Source of the DNA: Aquimarina sp. MAR_2010_214
GTDB taxonomy: Bacteria; Bacteroidota; Bacteroidia; Flavobacteriales; Flavobacteriaceae
Assembly: GCF_002846555.1 (NCBI RefSeq)
Contig: NZ_PJMS01000001.1
Span: 1,240,001 to 1,304,000 of the forward strand
Length of the DNA: 64,000 nt
Direction: 5' to 3'
The position numbers and the translations under genes are program-made. The notes below the pieces were generated by a model. It made no database searches. It was not told where the DNA came from and worked only from the letters and a program-made list of their open reading frames with translations. Below, piece by piece: positions 45,125-54,750 of the stretch; within the stretch, counting starts at the first letter, position 1, and every line of letters starts with the position of its first letter.

Positions 45125-45784
45125 ATGGGTGGATTGATAAAATCTTCAATAGCTAGAAAAGTTGCCATGGCACTTTCGGGACTTTTCTTAGTTTTTTTCT
45201 TATTACAACACTTTGTCATCAATTTTACTTCAATTTTTAGCGCGGATACATTTAATGAGATATCTCATTTTATGGGTACAAATCCGTTAGTTCAATTTGC
45301 ATTGCAGCCTGTTCTAATTTTTGGAGTAGTGTTTCATTTTGTGATGGGGTTTGTGCTAGAAATAAAAAACAAGAATGCTAGAGCGGTTAAGTATGCAAAA
45401 TATAATGGAGGTGCTAACTCTTCGTGGATGTCTAGAAATATGATTTATTCTGGGTTAGTGATTCTTGCGTTTTTAGGAGTGCATTTCTATGATTTTTGGG
45501 TTCCGGAAATAGTACATAAATATGTAGAATTTGCTCCAGAGGATCCTACACGATATTATCCAGAATTGCTGCATAAATTTGTGAGCCCGATCCGTACAGG
45601 ATTATATGCGCTCTCATTTGTGTTTTTAGCATTGCATTTATGGCATGGATTTGCATCTTCGTTTCAATCTGTTGGGTTTAATAATAAATACTCGGTAGCG
45701 GCAACCAAGTTTGCAAAGGCTTTTGCGATAGTAATTCCTGTTGGGTTTATTGTTATTGCTATAGTGCTTCATCTTACTCATTAA
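45125..45784 (+). CDS. sdhC: Succinate dehydrogenase/fumarate reductase cytochrome b subunit
   Basis: A 219-residue, five-segment membrane protein. It anchors the two soluble subunits and carries b haems. Histidines likely to ligate haem lie in [29 protein letters not shown] and [13 protein letters not shown], the layout of the single-polypeptide dihaem anchors of Bacteroidota. First of three co-directed genes, 13 nt before sdhA. Confidence 0.92.
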   Translation: MGGLIKSSIARKVAMALSGLFLVFFLLQHFVINFTSIFSADTFNEISHFMGTNPLVQFALQPVLIFGVVFHFVMGFVLEIKNKNARAVKYAKYNGGANSSWMSRNMIYSGLVILAFLGVHFYDFWVPEIVHKYVEFAPEDPTRYYPELLHKFVSPIRTGLYALSFVFLALHLWHGFASSFQSVGFNNKYSVAATKFAKAFAIVIPVGFIVIAIVLHLTH

Positions 45785-45797
45785 AAACACCACTAGT

Positions 45798-47813
45798 ATG
45801 TCAATTTTAGATTCTAAAATACCTGAAGGTCCACTGGCAGATAAGTGGACAAATTATAAAAATAAAATTAATCTGGTTAATCCAGCTAATAAACGAAATA
45901 TAGACGTTATCGTTGTTGGTACAGGATTAGCAGGAGGAAGTGCGGCCGCTACATTGGCCGAACTTGGATATAATGTAAAAACATTTTGCTATTCTGATTC
46001 TCCACGTCGTGCGCATTCGATTGCAGCACAAGGAGGAATCAATGCAGCAAAGAACTATCAGGGCGATGGTGATTCTGATTACCGATTGTTTTATGATACT
46101 GTAAAAGGAGGGGATTATCGTTCTCGCGAGGCTAATGTATATCGATTGGCTGAAGTTTCAGGAAATATTATCGATCAGTGTGTAGCACAAGGAGTTCCTT
46201 TTGCACGTGAATATGGTGGTTTATTAGATAACCGTTCTTTTGGTGGAGTACTAGTATCTCGTACATTTTATGCCAAAGGACAAACAGGACAGCAATTGCT
46301 TCTTGGAGCATATTCTGCAATGAATCGTCAGATCAACAGAGGAAAAATACAAGCTTTTAACCGCCACGAGATGTTAGATTTAGTGAAGGTTGATGGAAAA
46401 GCTCGTGGAATTATTGCTCGTGATTTGGTTACTGGAGAAATTGAGCGTCATTCTGCTCATGCTGTAGTATTGGCGAGTGGTGGATACGGAAATGTATTCT
46501 TCTTAAGTACCAATGCAATGGGGAGTAACGTCATGGCAGCATGGAGAGCACACCGTAGAGGAGCTTTCTTTGCAAATCCATGTTATACCCAGATTCACCC
46601 AACTTGTATTCCAGTATCTGGAGATCATCAGTCTAAATTAACGTTGATGTCTGAATCGTTGCGTAACGATGGACGTATATGGGTGCCAAAAAGAAAGGAA
46701 GATGTAGAAGCAATACGTACGGGTAAGTTAAAACCAACACAGTTATCTGAAGATGAAAGAGATTACTATCTAGAACGTCGTTATCCAGCTTTTGGTAATT
46801 TGGTACCACGTGATGTGGCTTCCAGAGCAGCAAAAGAACGTTGTGATGCTGGTTTTGGAGTGAATAAAACAGGAGAAGCTGTATATCTGGATTTTGCATC
46901 AGCAATCCAACGATATGGAAAAGAAAAAGCAATGACTTCGGGTATGCATAACCCTTCTAAGGAAGAAATTACGAAGATGGGAGAAGAAGTTATCGAAAGT
47001 AAATATGGGAATCTATTTCAGATGTATGAAAAGATTGTAGATGAAAACCCATATAAATCTCCGATGATGATCTATCCTGCTGTACATTATACTATGGGAG
47101 GTCTTTGGGTAGATTACAACTTACAAACAACTATACCAGGATGTTATGCTGCAGGAGAAGCCAATTTCTCTGATCACGGTGCAAACCGCCTTGGAGCATC
47201 AGCATTGATGCAAGGATTAGCAGATGGATATTTTGTATTACCCTATACGATAGGGGATTATTTATCTCATGATATTCGAACAGGAAAAATCCCAACGGAT
47301 ACACCAGAGTTTGATCAAGCCGAAAAAGAGGTGAAAGATCGTATCGAGAAATTAATGAGTGGATCAGGAGAGCATTCTGTAGATTATTACCATAAGAAAC
47401 TAGGTAAAATCATGTGGAACAAATGTGGGATGTCTCGTAATGAGAAAGAATTAAAAGAAGCTATCGAAGAAATCTCCGTACTACGTGAGGACTTCTGGAA
47501 AAATGTAAAAGTTCCGGGAACGGTTAATAGTATGAATCCAGAACTAGAAAAGGCAGGAAGAGTTGCTGATTTCTTAGAATTAGGAGAATTATTTGCCAAA
47601 GATGCATTAAATCGTAATGAATCTTGTGGAGGACATTTTAGAGAAGAATCTGTAGAACAATCTGGAGAACAAAAAGGAGAAGCACTTAGAGATGATAAAA
47701 ACTTTAAGTATGTAGCAGCGTGGGAATACAAAGGAGAGCCTAAAGATGCCGAATTGCATAAAGAAGATCTCGTCTTCGAAAACATTGAATTAAAAACACG
47801 TTCTTATAAATAA
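45798..47813 (+). CDS. sdhA: Succinate dehydrogenase flavoprotein subunit
   Basis: A 671-residue catalytic subunit that oxidises succinate to fumarate. FAD-binding [36 protein letters not shown] with the histidine that typically binds FAD covalently; substrate-loop residues in [20 protein letters not shown] and the capping-domain region; C-terminal [13 protein letters not shown]. The length is typical for the Bacteroidota/epsilon-type enzyme. sdhB follows after 6 nt. Confidence 0.96.
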   Translation: MSILDSKIPEGPLADKWTNYKNKINLVNPANKRNIDVIVVGTGLAGGSAAATLAELGYNVKTFCYSDSPRRAHSIAAQGGINAAKNYQGDGDSDYRLFYDTVKGGDYRSREANVYRLAEVSGNIIDQCVAQGVPFAREYGGLLDNRSFGGVLVSRTFYAKGQTGQQLLLGAYSAMNRQINRGKIQAFNRHEMLDLVKVDGKARGIIARDLVTGEIERHSAHAVVLASGGYGNVFFLSTNAMGSNVMAAWRAHRRGAFFANPCYTQIHPTCIPVSGDHQSKLTLMSESLRNDGRIWVPKRKEDVEAIRTGKLKPTQLSEDERDYYLERRYPAFGNLVPRDVASRAAKERCDAGFGVNKTGEAVYLDFASAIQRYGKEKAMTSGMHNPSKEEITKMGEEVIESKYGNLFQMYEKIVDENPYKSPMMIYPAVHYTMGGLWVDYNLQTTIPGCYAAGEANFSDHGANRLGASALMQGLADGYFVLPYTIGDYLSHDIRTGKIPTDTPEFDQAEKEVKDRIEKLMSGSGEHSVDYYHKKLGKIMWNKCGMSRNEKELKEAIEEISVLREDFWKNVKVPGTVNSMNPELEKAGRVADFLELGELFAKDALNRNESCGGHFREESVEQSGEQKGEALRDDKNFKYVAAWEYKGEPKDAELHKEDLVFENIELKTRSYK

Positions 47814-47819
47814 AAAGCT

Positions 47820-48566
47820 ATGAATCTTACATTAAAAATATGGCGTCAAAGTGATGCTAATTCCAAAGGAAAGTTAGTAGACTATAGTATTTCTGGAATA
47901 GAAGGAGACATGTCTTTTTTAGAAATGTTAGACGTGTTAAATGAAGACTTGATCAATAAAGGAGAAGAACCTGTAGTTTTTGATCACGATTGTAGAGAAG
48001 GAATCTGTGGAGCCTGTTCATTACAGATCAATGGCGAACCTCATGGCCCAGATCGTTTGATAACTACCTGCCAATTGCATATGCGTAAGTTTAATGATGG
48101 AGATACTATTTATATAGAACCGTTTAGAGCAAAGGCATTTCCTGTAGTAAAGGATTTAATGGTAGATCGCTCTTCTTTTGAACGCATACAGCATGCAGGA
48201 GGATATATTTCTGTCAATACCTCAGGAAATACACAAGACGCAAATGCTATCCCTATTCGTAAAGAAGATGCAGACGAAGCTATGGATGCAGCAACTTGTA
48301 TTGGTTGTGGAGCCTGTGTAGCTGCTTGTAAAAATGCTTCAGCAATGTTATTTACTTCGGCTAAAGTTTCGCAATTTGCATTGCTACCACAAGGTCAGGT
48401 AGAAGCTACAGAACGTGTGTTGGCAATGGTAAACCAAATGGACGAAGAAGGATTTGGTAACTGTACCAATACTGGTGCTTGTGAGATTGAATGTCCTAAA
48501 GGGATTTCTTTAGAAAATATTGCTCGAATGAATCGTGAATATTTGAAAGCAAGTATGAAAGGATAA
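47820..48566 (+). CDS. sdhB: Succinate dehydrogenase iron-sulfur subunit
   Basis: A 248-residue electron-transfer subunit. [2Fe-2S] ligands in [15 protein letters not shown], with a further Cys in TTCQLHMR; [4Fe-4S] and [3Fe-4S] ligands in [13 protein letters not shown] and [15 protein letters not shown]. It links the flavin of SdhA to quinone at SdhC. Last gene of sdhCAB, followed by a strong terminator. Confidence 0.96.
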   Translation: MNLTLKIWRQSDANSKGKLVDYSISGIEGDMSFLEMLDVLNEDLINKGEEPVVFDHDCREGICGACSLQINGEPHGPDRLITTCQLHMRKFNDGDTIYIEPFRAKAFPVVKDLMVDRSSFERIQHAGGYISVNTSGNTQDANAIPIRKEDADEAMDAATCIGCGACVAACKNASAMLFTSAKVSQFALLPQGQVEATERVLAMVNQMDEEGFGNCTNTGACEIECPKGISLENIARMNREYLKASMKG

Positions 48567-48592
48567 TCACTTTCTTTTAAGTTATAAAATAG

Positions 48593-48623
48593 AAACCGAA
48601 GTATGAAAATACTTCGGTTTTTT
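48593..48623 (+). terminator. Rho-independent terminator of sdhCAB
   Basis: Stem accgaagta/tacttcggt with a 5-nt loop followed by six T residues, 27 nt after the sdhB stop. Confidence 0.88.
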
Positions 48624-48844
48624 GTTTTCTAATCTCATGAATAGGATAAGAGCGAAATCTATAGATTTACGTAATAACAATAGGATGTAAAAGGTTAAAT
48701 TATTTTAATGTTAACTTTTGTTTTTTTTTCGATCAACTATGGTTTTATTTGTTGATAACCAGTATATTAGTGTAGGTGATAAAATCACTACTACCCCCTA
48801 AGAAAAAATCACAAATTGTTTATTAATCTTTTAAAACCTAAAGT

Positions 48845-50056
48845 ATGGATAATCTAACAGTTTCTTTAGAATCCTCAAAAGTTCGTATTGAATTTTTGAA
48901 CGAAAAATGTAAAATTGACAATGATTTCTTAAGCCTTTTGATCGAGTCTTTAGAAAAGGCAAAAAGCAAAGCCGAAAAGAACTTAAATGAGAATTTGTAT
49001 AATGCATTAGAGTGGCCAACAAATGTAGAGGATTATGTTGCTTATCTAAGATTTTTTAGTAGGTGGGCACCACGTCAGAGTGGAGAAGAAGCTTGGAAAA
49101 ATCCAGAAGATGGGCAAAGCCAAGAAGTATATGATCGTTTATGTCACTTTTATTGGTTGATTGACCAAAAAGTTGGAAAAGGAGAGACTACTATTGTAGA
49201 AAATATCCCATGGTTTAGTCAATGGCTAGTCGATTATGCAAAGGATTGGGGAAGCTTTTTAAATACTACAGATTCTTTTGATGACGAAATTTTGGAATCA
49301 TTTATAAAATATTCTCCAAAATATAGAGTAGAAGACTCTATGGTTAAAGGGAAGCCTAATAATCCAAGTGGATGGTTAACGTTTAATCAATTTTTTGCAA
49401 GAGAATTGAATCCTGGTTTACGTCCAATTGAAAACCCAGAAGATAATACAGTGATAGCATGTCCTGCCGATTGTACATATAAACAAACTTATGCTATTGA
49501 TGCCGATTCTAATATTCCGAAAATAAAGATGAAAAAGACACATGAATATGCAAGTATTCAAAAACTATTAGAAGGTAGTCAGTATAAAGATGCTTTTGCT
49601 AACGGTACTTTTGTACATTATTTTCTAGGACCATATTCATATCATCGTTTTCATACACCAGTAGCTGGTTTTATAAGAGAGTGTTATCCAGTGCAAGGAT
49701 TGGTATATCTAGATGTACATATTAATCAGAATCAGTTTAATGCTCCAGATCAATCTCGGGGAGGATATGAGTTTACACAAGCAAGAGGGGTTGTTACTAT
49801 TGATACAACAAACTCTGATTATGGTAATGTCGGAATCGTTGCGGTTATCCCTATTGGTATGTGTCAGGTATCTTCAGTAAATATGATTGCTACACCAAAT
49901 AGACAATGTCTTAAAGGAGATGAGTTTGGGTATTTTCTGTTTGGAGGGTCTGATATTATTGTTTTGTTTCAAGAAGGTGTAAATCCTGAAATAAATACTA
50001 GTTTAGATTATAGACATTATGGAAGAGAGATGGCTAAAGGAAGGATTTTAGATTAA
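48845..50056 (+). CDS. Phosphatidylserine decarboxylase family protein, PsiD-like (possible aromatic amino acid decarboxylase)
   Basis: A 403-residue pyruvoyl-type enzyme. The N-terminal 140 residues resemble the phosphatidylserine decarboxylase-associated domain of PsiD-like enzymes (FFSRWAPRQSGEEAWKNPED, then WLVDYAKDWGSFLNTTDSF). The catalytic part has FHTPVAGFIRECYPVQG and ends GEFGYFLFGGSDIIVLF-like: the expected self-cleavage Gly-Ser (G368-S369) lies in FGGSD rather than the usual LGST. There are no membrane segments, unlike housekeeping Psd. This set of features favours the branch that includes fungal tryptophan decarboxylases over membrane phosphatidylserine decarboxylase. Substrate is undetermined. 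Confidence 0.75.
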   Translation: MDNLTVSLESSKVRIEFLNEKCKIDNDFLSLLIESLEKAKSKAEKNLNENLYNALEWPTNVEDYVAYLRFFSRWAPRQSGEEAWKNPEDGQSQEVYDRLCHFYWLIDQKVGKGETTIVENIPWFSQWLVDYAKDWGSFLNTTDSFDDEILESFIKYSPKYRVEDSMVKGKPNNPSGWLTFNQFFARELNPGLRPIENPEDNTVIACPADCTYKQTYAIDADSNIPKIKMKKTHEYASIQKLLEGSQYKDAFANGTFVHYFLGPYSYHRFHTPVAGFIRECYPVQGLVYLDVHINQNQFNAPDQSRGGYEFTQARGVVTIDTTNSDYGNVGIVAVIPIGMCQVSSVNMIATPNRQCLKGDEFGYFLFGGSDIIVLFQEGVNPEINTSLDYRHYGREMAKGRILD

Positions 50057-50126
50057 AGAATTAATCTTTATGATTTTCAATTTATGAAAAAGTAATCAAT
50101 ACCTATGTTGATTCTATTAAATTAGA

Positions 50127-50158
50127 AGCCGAAGCATTTTCATGCTTCGGTTCTCTTA
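50127..50158 (+). terminator. Terminator-like hairpin after the PsiD-like gene
   Basis: Stem ccgaagcat/atgcttcgg with a 4-nt loop followed by ttctctt, a weaker T-tract than usual. The stem core ccgaag...cttcgg is the same as in the sdh terminator. Confidence 0.65.
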
Positions 50159-50286
50159 GTTTATTGTTTTTTATATTGAAAAACGGTATACAAATTCTAC
50201 ATTTTGAAACATACTATGATTATTAATATAGGGTATACTTTGAACTTTATTTTACGGTAAATTTAAAGTATAATAGATATAATTAT

Positions 50287-52677
50287 CTATTTATTAATAG
50301 TTGTGTTTTCGACAGAAGTTTGATTGACTGTAGTAGTATCAATTTTCTTCTCTTGATATTGTTCTATTGCAAATCTCTTTTTAATGATTACAGCATCATT
50401 TATCACAAATGGTTTAGGCATCATATTTTTATTTCTCGACGGGATCGAGAAATGTTCATTAGTAAGTAAATCATATGAGGATTCATATACAACAAATTTT
50501 GGTAATGAGTCCTTATGAAACTGCATTTGTAATTCTAGTGGTTGATTTTTACTTACATAATAAGTAAGCAGATTTTGACTCCATCTTTTTGTAAACGCAT
50601 TGTAGGTTTTACCATCGGAGTAATCAAAATCTATTGCTGTTTCGCCATTAACTCGTAAAGCATCAAAGTTAAACAAGGTTTCGGTATATAAATCAACTCT
50701 TTGGATGTCTCGTTGAGGAGCAATGCACAGCTCCAGATGTCTCAGATTTCCGATTATAGTATCTTTACCGATATCTAATTTTGATTGGGTTATCTTTTTG
50801 ATAGGCGCTTGATTGGCATAAGTAAAAGGTCTTCGATACTTGCTTTGCAACGTGTTCGCATTATAAGTTTCGGCAATGTTTTCTTCTGTGTTGATATAAT
50901 TTTTTGTCCAGGAATCAAGAATGTTATCATAAGAAACCCAAACGGCCTTGTCTTGATCGATATCTAAAATATAAGCAAGACTATTAGGTTTTTGCCGTTT
51001 TTCGGTAAAATCTGATTTTATATGAGCAGCTATAAAAAAGACTAAACTTAGAAGAAGACATAAATTCCCAAATATTTTTTTTCTTTTGTAGAATCCAAAT
51101 ACCGGAATCAGTGCACCAAATAATAGTACTGATAAGATGGCAGAGACAAAAAGAATCTTTAAGCCTAAAGCCACAGGAAAAGATACAATAAAAGGAGATA
51201 CAATAAAGATAGCTGGTAATGCTAAAACAACCATTAATATTGGATTAGGCCTTTTTTGTCGAATAAGAACAACTAATGATATTAATCCAAATAGCACAAT
51301 GATTATAAAATAACTAGCTCCTTTAAGATATAAAGCTGCTAGTGAGCAAATAACCAGCCAAATAAATAATGGCGCTATAAGCAAGTTAGCTTGATTTTTA
51401 CTTTTGCTAAACCTAGCATATACCTTAAAACAAATAGCTATTGATAATAATACAAAAACAGTAATATATTGATACCCATTATAGGTAAATCCATGTTGAA
51501 TTTCATTGTAATGAGGATAGATAATCTTAATTAGTTGCCATCCTCCAAATGTTAAGCTCCCTGCAAGAATTAGACATAAAAGAAAAATAACTAACCCTAC
51601 TAAAGCTTCTTTAAAATCTATACGATATGCAAATTTTCCATAGAAAATTAGCCCTATAAATAAGATAATTGCAATAATCAATAATACATATATCCAACTA
51701 AAAGGATATGTAACAAGACTAAAAATTGGAGCATTAAAATAAATATAATCCTGATCAGATTTAAGTATGTTTAAGTCGACCTCAGAAAAGTAGGAGAGTA
51801 GAGGCATGAGGTAACTTCCTTGATGCTGTAATGTGTTTAAGTCTAGATTTTGCCATGTATCATTGGCTGTGTGATAATCAAAATGATCATCTATAAAAGC
51901 AAAGTTAAACCCTTCGACATCTGCTTGTTTTCTAAAAACAGTAAGATCGGTATCATTGGGTAGCATTTTATAAATACTATAGGCTAGAGAATTAGTAACC
52001 GGATATTTTGCACCAGCTTTAGAGAATTCACTAATCATTTTTCCATTCTTACCGTTAGTTTCTATAAGCATATAAGAATTACCACCACTTCCTCTGGCCT
52101 CAAAATTAAGAACAAGCCCAATATCTTTGGCCCAAGGATGCTTTTTTACAAAAAGATCTGCTCCATTAAGCCCAAGTTCTTCTCCATCAGTTATACAAAT
52201 GATAATATCATTTTTTGGAACTTTATTGGTAGCCAAATATGCTCTGATTCCTTCAAGAATAGTTGCGACACCACTACCGGCATCACTAGCTCCATATGAT
52301 GAATGTGGAGAACTATCATAATGAGACATGAGTACCAGAGACTTTGTAGAATTACTACCCTTAATCTTTGCAATAATATTTTTAGGCTTACTTATTGCTC
52401 CTCCGTCAGAGATAGAAATACCTTCTTGAATTTCGGGACGTAATCCTAGTTTTTTTAATTCATTAAGAATGTATGTTTTAGTCTCCTCATGTGCAGAGCT
52501 ACCCAGATAGTGACATTCTTTAGAGATGTTTTTTACATGCTCTAAAGCACGAAGTGTAGAAAATTCCTGTTTAGAGGTCTTGAGATCTGTTATTTTTTGT
52601 GGCTTACTGCTGTAAAATGTGTAAACTAATGAGATAGAAATGAGGAGTAACGTAAGTAATGAGGGAAACTTTCGCAT
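50287..52677 (-). CDS. M28-family membrane metallopeptidase
   Basis: A 796-residue protein. N-terminal membrane anchor, then an M28 zinc peptidase domain (about 40-310) with metal ligands in LMSHYDSSPHSSYGASDAGS, ITDGEELGLNGAD and FIDDHFDYHTANDTWQNLD (final His). At least eight hydrophobic segments follow (about 325-560) and a C-terminal exported beta-rich region. This layout resembles ER-metallopeptidase-1-type M28 proteins. Likely an aminopeptidase of the envelope; substrate unknown. Single gene on the minus strand. Confidence 0.88.
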   Translation of the reverse strand: MRKFPSLLTLLLISISLVYTFYSSKPQKITDLKTSKQEFSTLRALEHVKNISKECHYLGSSAHEETKTYILNELKKLGLRPEIQEGISISDGGAISKPKNIIAKIKGSNSTKSLVLMSHYDSSPHSSYGASDAGSGVATILEGIRAYLATNKVPKNDIIICITDGEELGLNGADLFVKKHPWAKDIGLVLNFEARGSGGNSYMLIETNGKNGKMISEFSKAGAKYPVTNSLAYSIYKMLPNDTDLTVFRKQADVEGFNFAFIDDHFDYHTANDTWQNLDLNTLQHQGSYLMPLLSYFSEVDLNILKSDQDYIYFNAPIFSLVTYPFSWIYVLLIIAIILFIGLIFYGKFAYRIDFKEALVGLVIFLLCLILAGSLTFGGWQLIKIIYPHYNEIQHGFTYNGYQYITVFVLLSIAICFKVYARFSKSKNQANLLIAPLFIWLVICSLAALYLKGASYFIIIVLFGLISLVVLIRQKRPNPILMVVLALPAIFIVSPFIVSFPVALGLKILFVSAILSVLLFGALIPVFGFYKRKKIFGNLCLLLSLVFFIAAHIKSDFTEKRQKPNSLAYILDIDQDKAVWVSYDNILDSWTKNYINTEENIAETYNANTLQSKYRRPFTYANQAPIKKITQSKLDIGKDTIIGNLRHLELCIAPQRDIQRVDLYTETLFNFDALRVNGETAIDFDYSDGKTYNAFTKRWSQNLLTYYVSKNQPLELQMQFHKDSLPKFVVYESSYDLLTNEHFSIPSRNKNMMPKPFVINDAVIIKKRFAIEQYQEKKIDTTTVNQTSVENTTINK

Positions 52678-52834
52678 GTGTGAGTATTGATTTAGGTTAA
52701 AGGTAAGAAATAAGCTACAATTATTAAAAATATACCTTTCAAAGTGATCATTGGTGATTTCATTAAATAGTTAAAAAAGACACTGATAAAGGTATAAAAA
52801 TTAGGTTTTAATTACATTAAAATTGGAATCTAAC

Positions 52835-52865
52835 TTGAATAAGTTGTTGTAAATCACTATATTTA
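52835..52865 (+). promoter_or_regulatory. Promoter candidate of the CBS gene
   Basis: TTG at 52835-52837, 20-nt spacer, TATATTTA at 52858-52865 (one mismatch to TAnnTTTG), 24 nt before the ATG. Confidence 0.4.
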
Positions 52866-52889
52866 AGATTCACTAAATCACTAGATATT

Positions 52890-53360
52890 ATGGGGATAAT
52901 CAGTTTTCAAGGAGCTCGCTCTAAGACGAAGAAGCAGGATGAGACACTTATAAAGGTCTCTGATTATATGACAAGAGATTTGATTACATTTAGTCCTGGT
53001 CAACCGGTTATGGAGGTTATCGAGACATTAGTAAAGCATAAAATATCAGGAGGACCTGTGGTTGATGATAATAATCAATTATTAGGCATTATTTCTGAAG
53101 GCGATTGTATTAAACAATTGAATGAAAGCCGTTATTATAATATGCCAATTGAAGATACGAGAGTAGAAAAATTTATGGTTAAAGATGTAGAAACTATAGA
53201 TGGTAATCTCAATATTTTTGATGCAGCGAATAAATTTTTACAGACCAAAAGAAGACGTTTTCCTATTTTGGAAGATGGTAAACTAATTGGACAAATTAGT
53301 CAGAAAGATGTAATGAAAGCAGCATTGAAAATGAATAGTCAAAATTGGAGAAATCATTAA
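52890..53360 (+). CDS. CBS-domain pair protein
   Basis: A 156-residue protein of two CBS motifs: VSDYMTRDLITFSPGQPVME with GGPVVDDNNQLLGIISEGDC, and VEKFMVKDVETIDGNLNIFD with RRFPILEDGKLIGQISQKDV. Such stand-alone pairs bind adenine nucleotides and regulate partner proteins. No partner is evident here. Confidence 0.9.
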   Translation: MGIISFQGARSKTKKQDETLIKVSDYMTRDLITFSPGQPVMEVIETLVKHKISGGPVVDDNNQLLGIISEGDCIKQLNESRYYNMPIEDTRVEKFMVKDVETIDGNLNIFDAANKFLQTKRRRFPILEDGKLIGQISQKDVMKAALKMNSQNWRNH

Positions 53361-53378
53361 TCAAACTTATTAGAAGCT

Positions 53379-53429
53379 AAGAATAACGGGTTTAGTAATT
53401 GTTATTTTTTATCAGAACCCGTTATTCTT
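53379..53429. terminator. 14-bp perfect inverted repeat spanning convergent gene ends
   Basis: The arms aagaataacgggtt (53379-53392) and aacccgttattctt (53416-53429) are perfect complements with a 23-nt loop containing six T residues. The right arm lies in the last codons of the PNPOx-like gene and the stop codon is in the loop. There is no T-tract after either arm, so it may be a bidirectional transcription block or an mRNA 3'-end stabiliser rather than a canonical terminator. Confidence 0.5.
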
Positions 53430-53956
53430 GTTTCGAAACCATCAATACTAAATGCATTCTTCTCTTTTTGATAATTTTCTAATCGTTCTTCTCCTTGTTT
53501 TTCAGACCAGGATTTTAATTGTGTTCTTTCTTCTTTAAAATCCATAAATGGAACAGCATATCCGCAAGAGGTTTGTATCATATCTACATGCATCTCAATA
53601 ATTTGCCTTGAACCAATGATCTCAGGAAATAGGTGAATATAGTTATGATATGTTTTATCTTGTTTATGAAATATATTGGCAGTTCCGTAAAGTCTCAAGA
53701 TTAAAGGTTTTCCTTCAAAGGCACAGAATAGAATAGTCATTCTATTATTTTTTATGACATGAGCGGCAGTTTCATTTCCACTTCCTGTTAAATTGAGCCA
53801 AACAATTTTGTTTGGTCCAATAACCCGAAATGTATCCATTCCTTTAGGAGAAATATTAACTCGTCCTTCATTGGCTGCCGTTCCTACAAAGAAAACTTTT
53901 TGTTTCGTTATGAACTCTTTTAATTCTGTACTTATCTCGGTTACTATTTTTGCCAT
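53402..53956 (-). CDS. Pyridoxamine 5'-phosphate oxidase-like flavin/haem-fold protein
   Basis: A 184-residue protein of the split-barrel PNPOx superfamily: FFVGTAANEGRVNISPKGMD, then IVWLNLTGSGNETAAHVIKN and RMTILFCAFEGKPLILRLYG, with the CGYAVPFMDF end found in the uncharacterised 'pyridoxamine 5'-phosphate oxidase family' proteins. The ATG at 53956 gives the conserved start (MAKIVTEISTELKEF); an upstream TTG would add 16 unlikely residues. Substrate is unknown; FMN or F420 binding is possible. Confidence 0.82.
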   Translation of the reverse strand: MAKIVTEISTELKEFITKQKVFFVGTAANEGRVNISPKGMDTFRVIGPNKIVWLNLTGSGNETAAHVIKNNRMTILFCAFEGKPLILRLYGTANIFHKQDKTYHNYIHLFPEIIGSRQIIEMHVDMIQTSCGYAVPFMDFKEERTQLKSWSEKQGEERLENYQKEKNAFSIDGFETRITGSDKK

Positions 53957-54340
53957 TTTTAGATTGTAATTTGTGTACAATTCCTGAGAATACTTAATAT
54001 CCAAACATTAGTAGGTGTCCTAAATTACACTTTTTAAAACATAAAAAAAATTAACAATTTTAAAATAGGGTATTTATAATGTATGCTGTTGTCATAGTAA
54101 CAGTTATTATAATTGAAAGTCAAAAGTTGATTTTAAATATTGATTGTTGTAAAAAATGTTAGACTATATAAATTTTTGGTTTAACAAACAGTGAAATTGT
54201 AACTATTATAATTAGTATTAAGTTGAGTTTGTGTTAAGTATAATTAAGTTTCAATTCATACCCCCTAGGCGTAGTTAACCTGGGGGTTTTTTAGTTGTAG
54301 GTATAAGTGTTTTATATTTTAAGAAGTACGAAATGAACTA
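53957..54340. other. 384-bp intergenic region with an unpaired + strand terminator
   Basis: It separates two minus-strand genes. It holds a 27-codon + strand open frame from 54079 (MYAVVIVTVIIIE start), which may be chance, and a strong + strand terminator at 54261-54292 with no annotated + strand gene upstream. A small RNA or small peptide transcript is the simplest reading. Confidence 0.5.
54261..54292 (+). terminator. Rho-independent terminator without an assigned + strand gene
   Basis: Stem ccccc(t)agg/cctggggg with one bulged T and a 9-nt loop, followed by six T residues on the + strand. On the minus strand the distal side is not T-rich, so it does not suit the convergent zinc-ribbon gene. 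Confidence 0.7.
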
Positions 54341-54688
54341 CTAATTTCTTTTTACAACTGCGTAAAAATCATTTTCTAGTGGTAGATATCCCTGGTCGTA
54401 TACGAAATAATAGGTGTTTCCGGTTTTGGTAACATAGATACTAGTGAAATGCTGAAAATCAAAACCCTTAGCCATTAGTTTCGTCTTAGTGGTTTTAGTC
54501 TTGTCTTTTGGGTTTAATTCTTGAAGAATGCGATAGTTTTTACGTAACAGGTTGTTAATGTTGCGCATCAGGTTTTTACTATCCTTGTTAAGCTGATTGT
54601 TATATGCATTACGACAATAATCACTACAGAATTTTTTATCTGCTCGACCAATGATTTTGTCACCACATACGGGACATTCTTTTTGCAT
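54341..54688 (-). CDS. Small zinc-ribbon protein
   Basis: A 115-residue protein with an N-terminal zinc finger of the CPVCGDKII ... KKFCSDYCRNAYNNQ type, as in MYND/DUF2116-like ribbons. A helical lysine-rich middle and a beta-rich C-terminal domain (FDFQHFTSIYVTKTGNTYYF) follow. Common in Flavobacteriia; function unknown. Possibly DNA- or RNA-binding. Confidence 0.75.
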   Translation of the reverse strand: MQKECPVCGDKIIGRADKKFCSDYCRNAYNNQLNKDSKNLMRNINNLLRKNYRILQELNPKDKTKTTKTKLMAKGFDFQHFTSIYVTKTGNTYYFVYDQGYLPLENDFYAVVKRN

Positions 54689-54750
54689 CAGGATATAATT
54701 TGATATGAAGATACAATAAATATCCGTTTACAAATGATTAGCATCAAATA

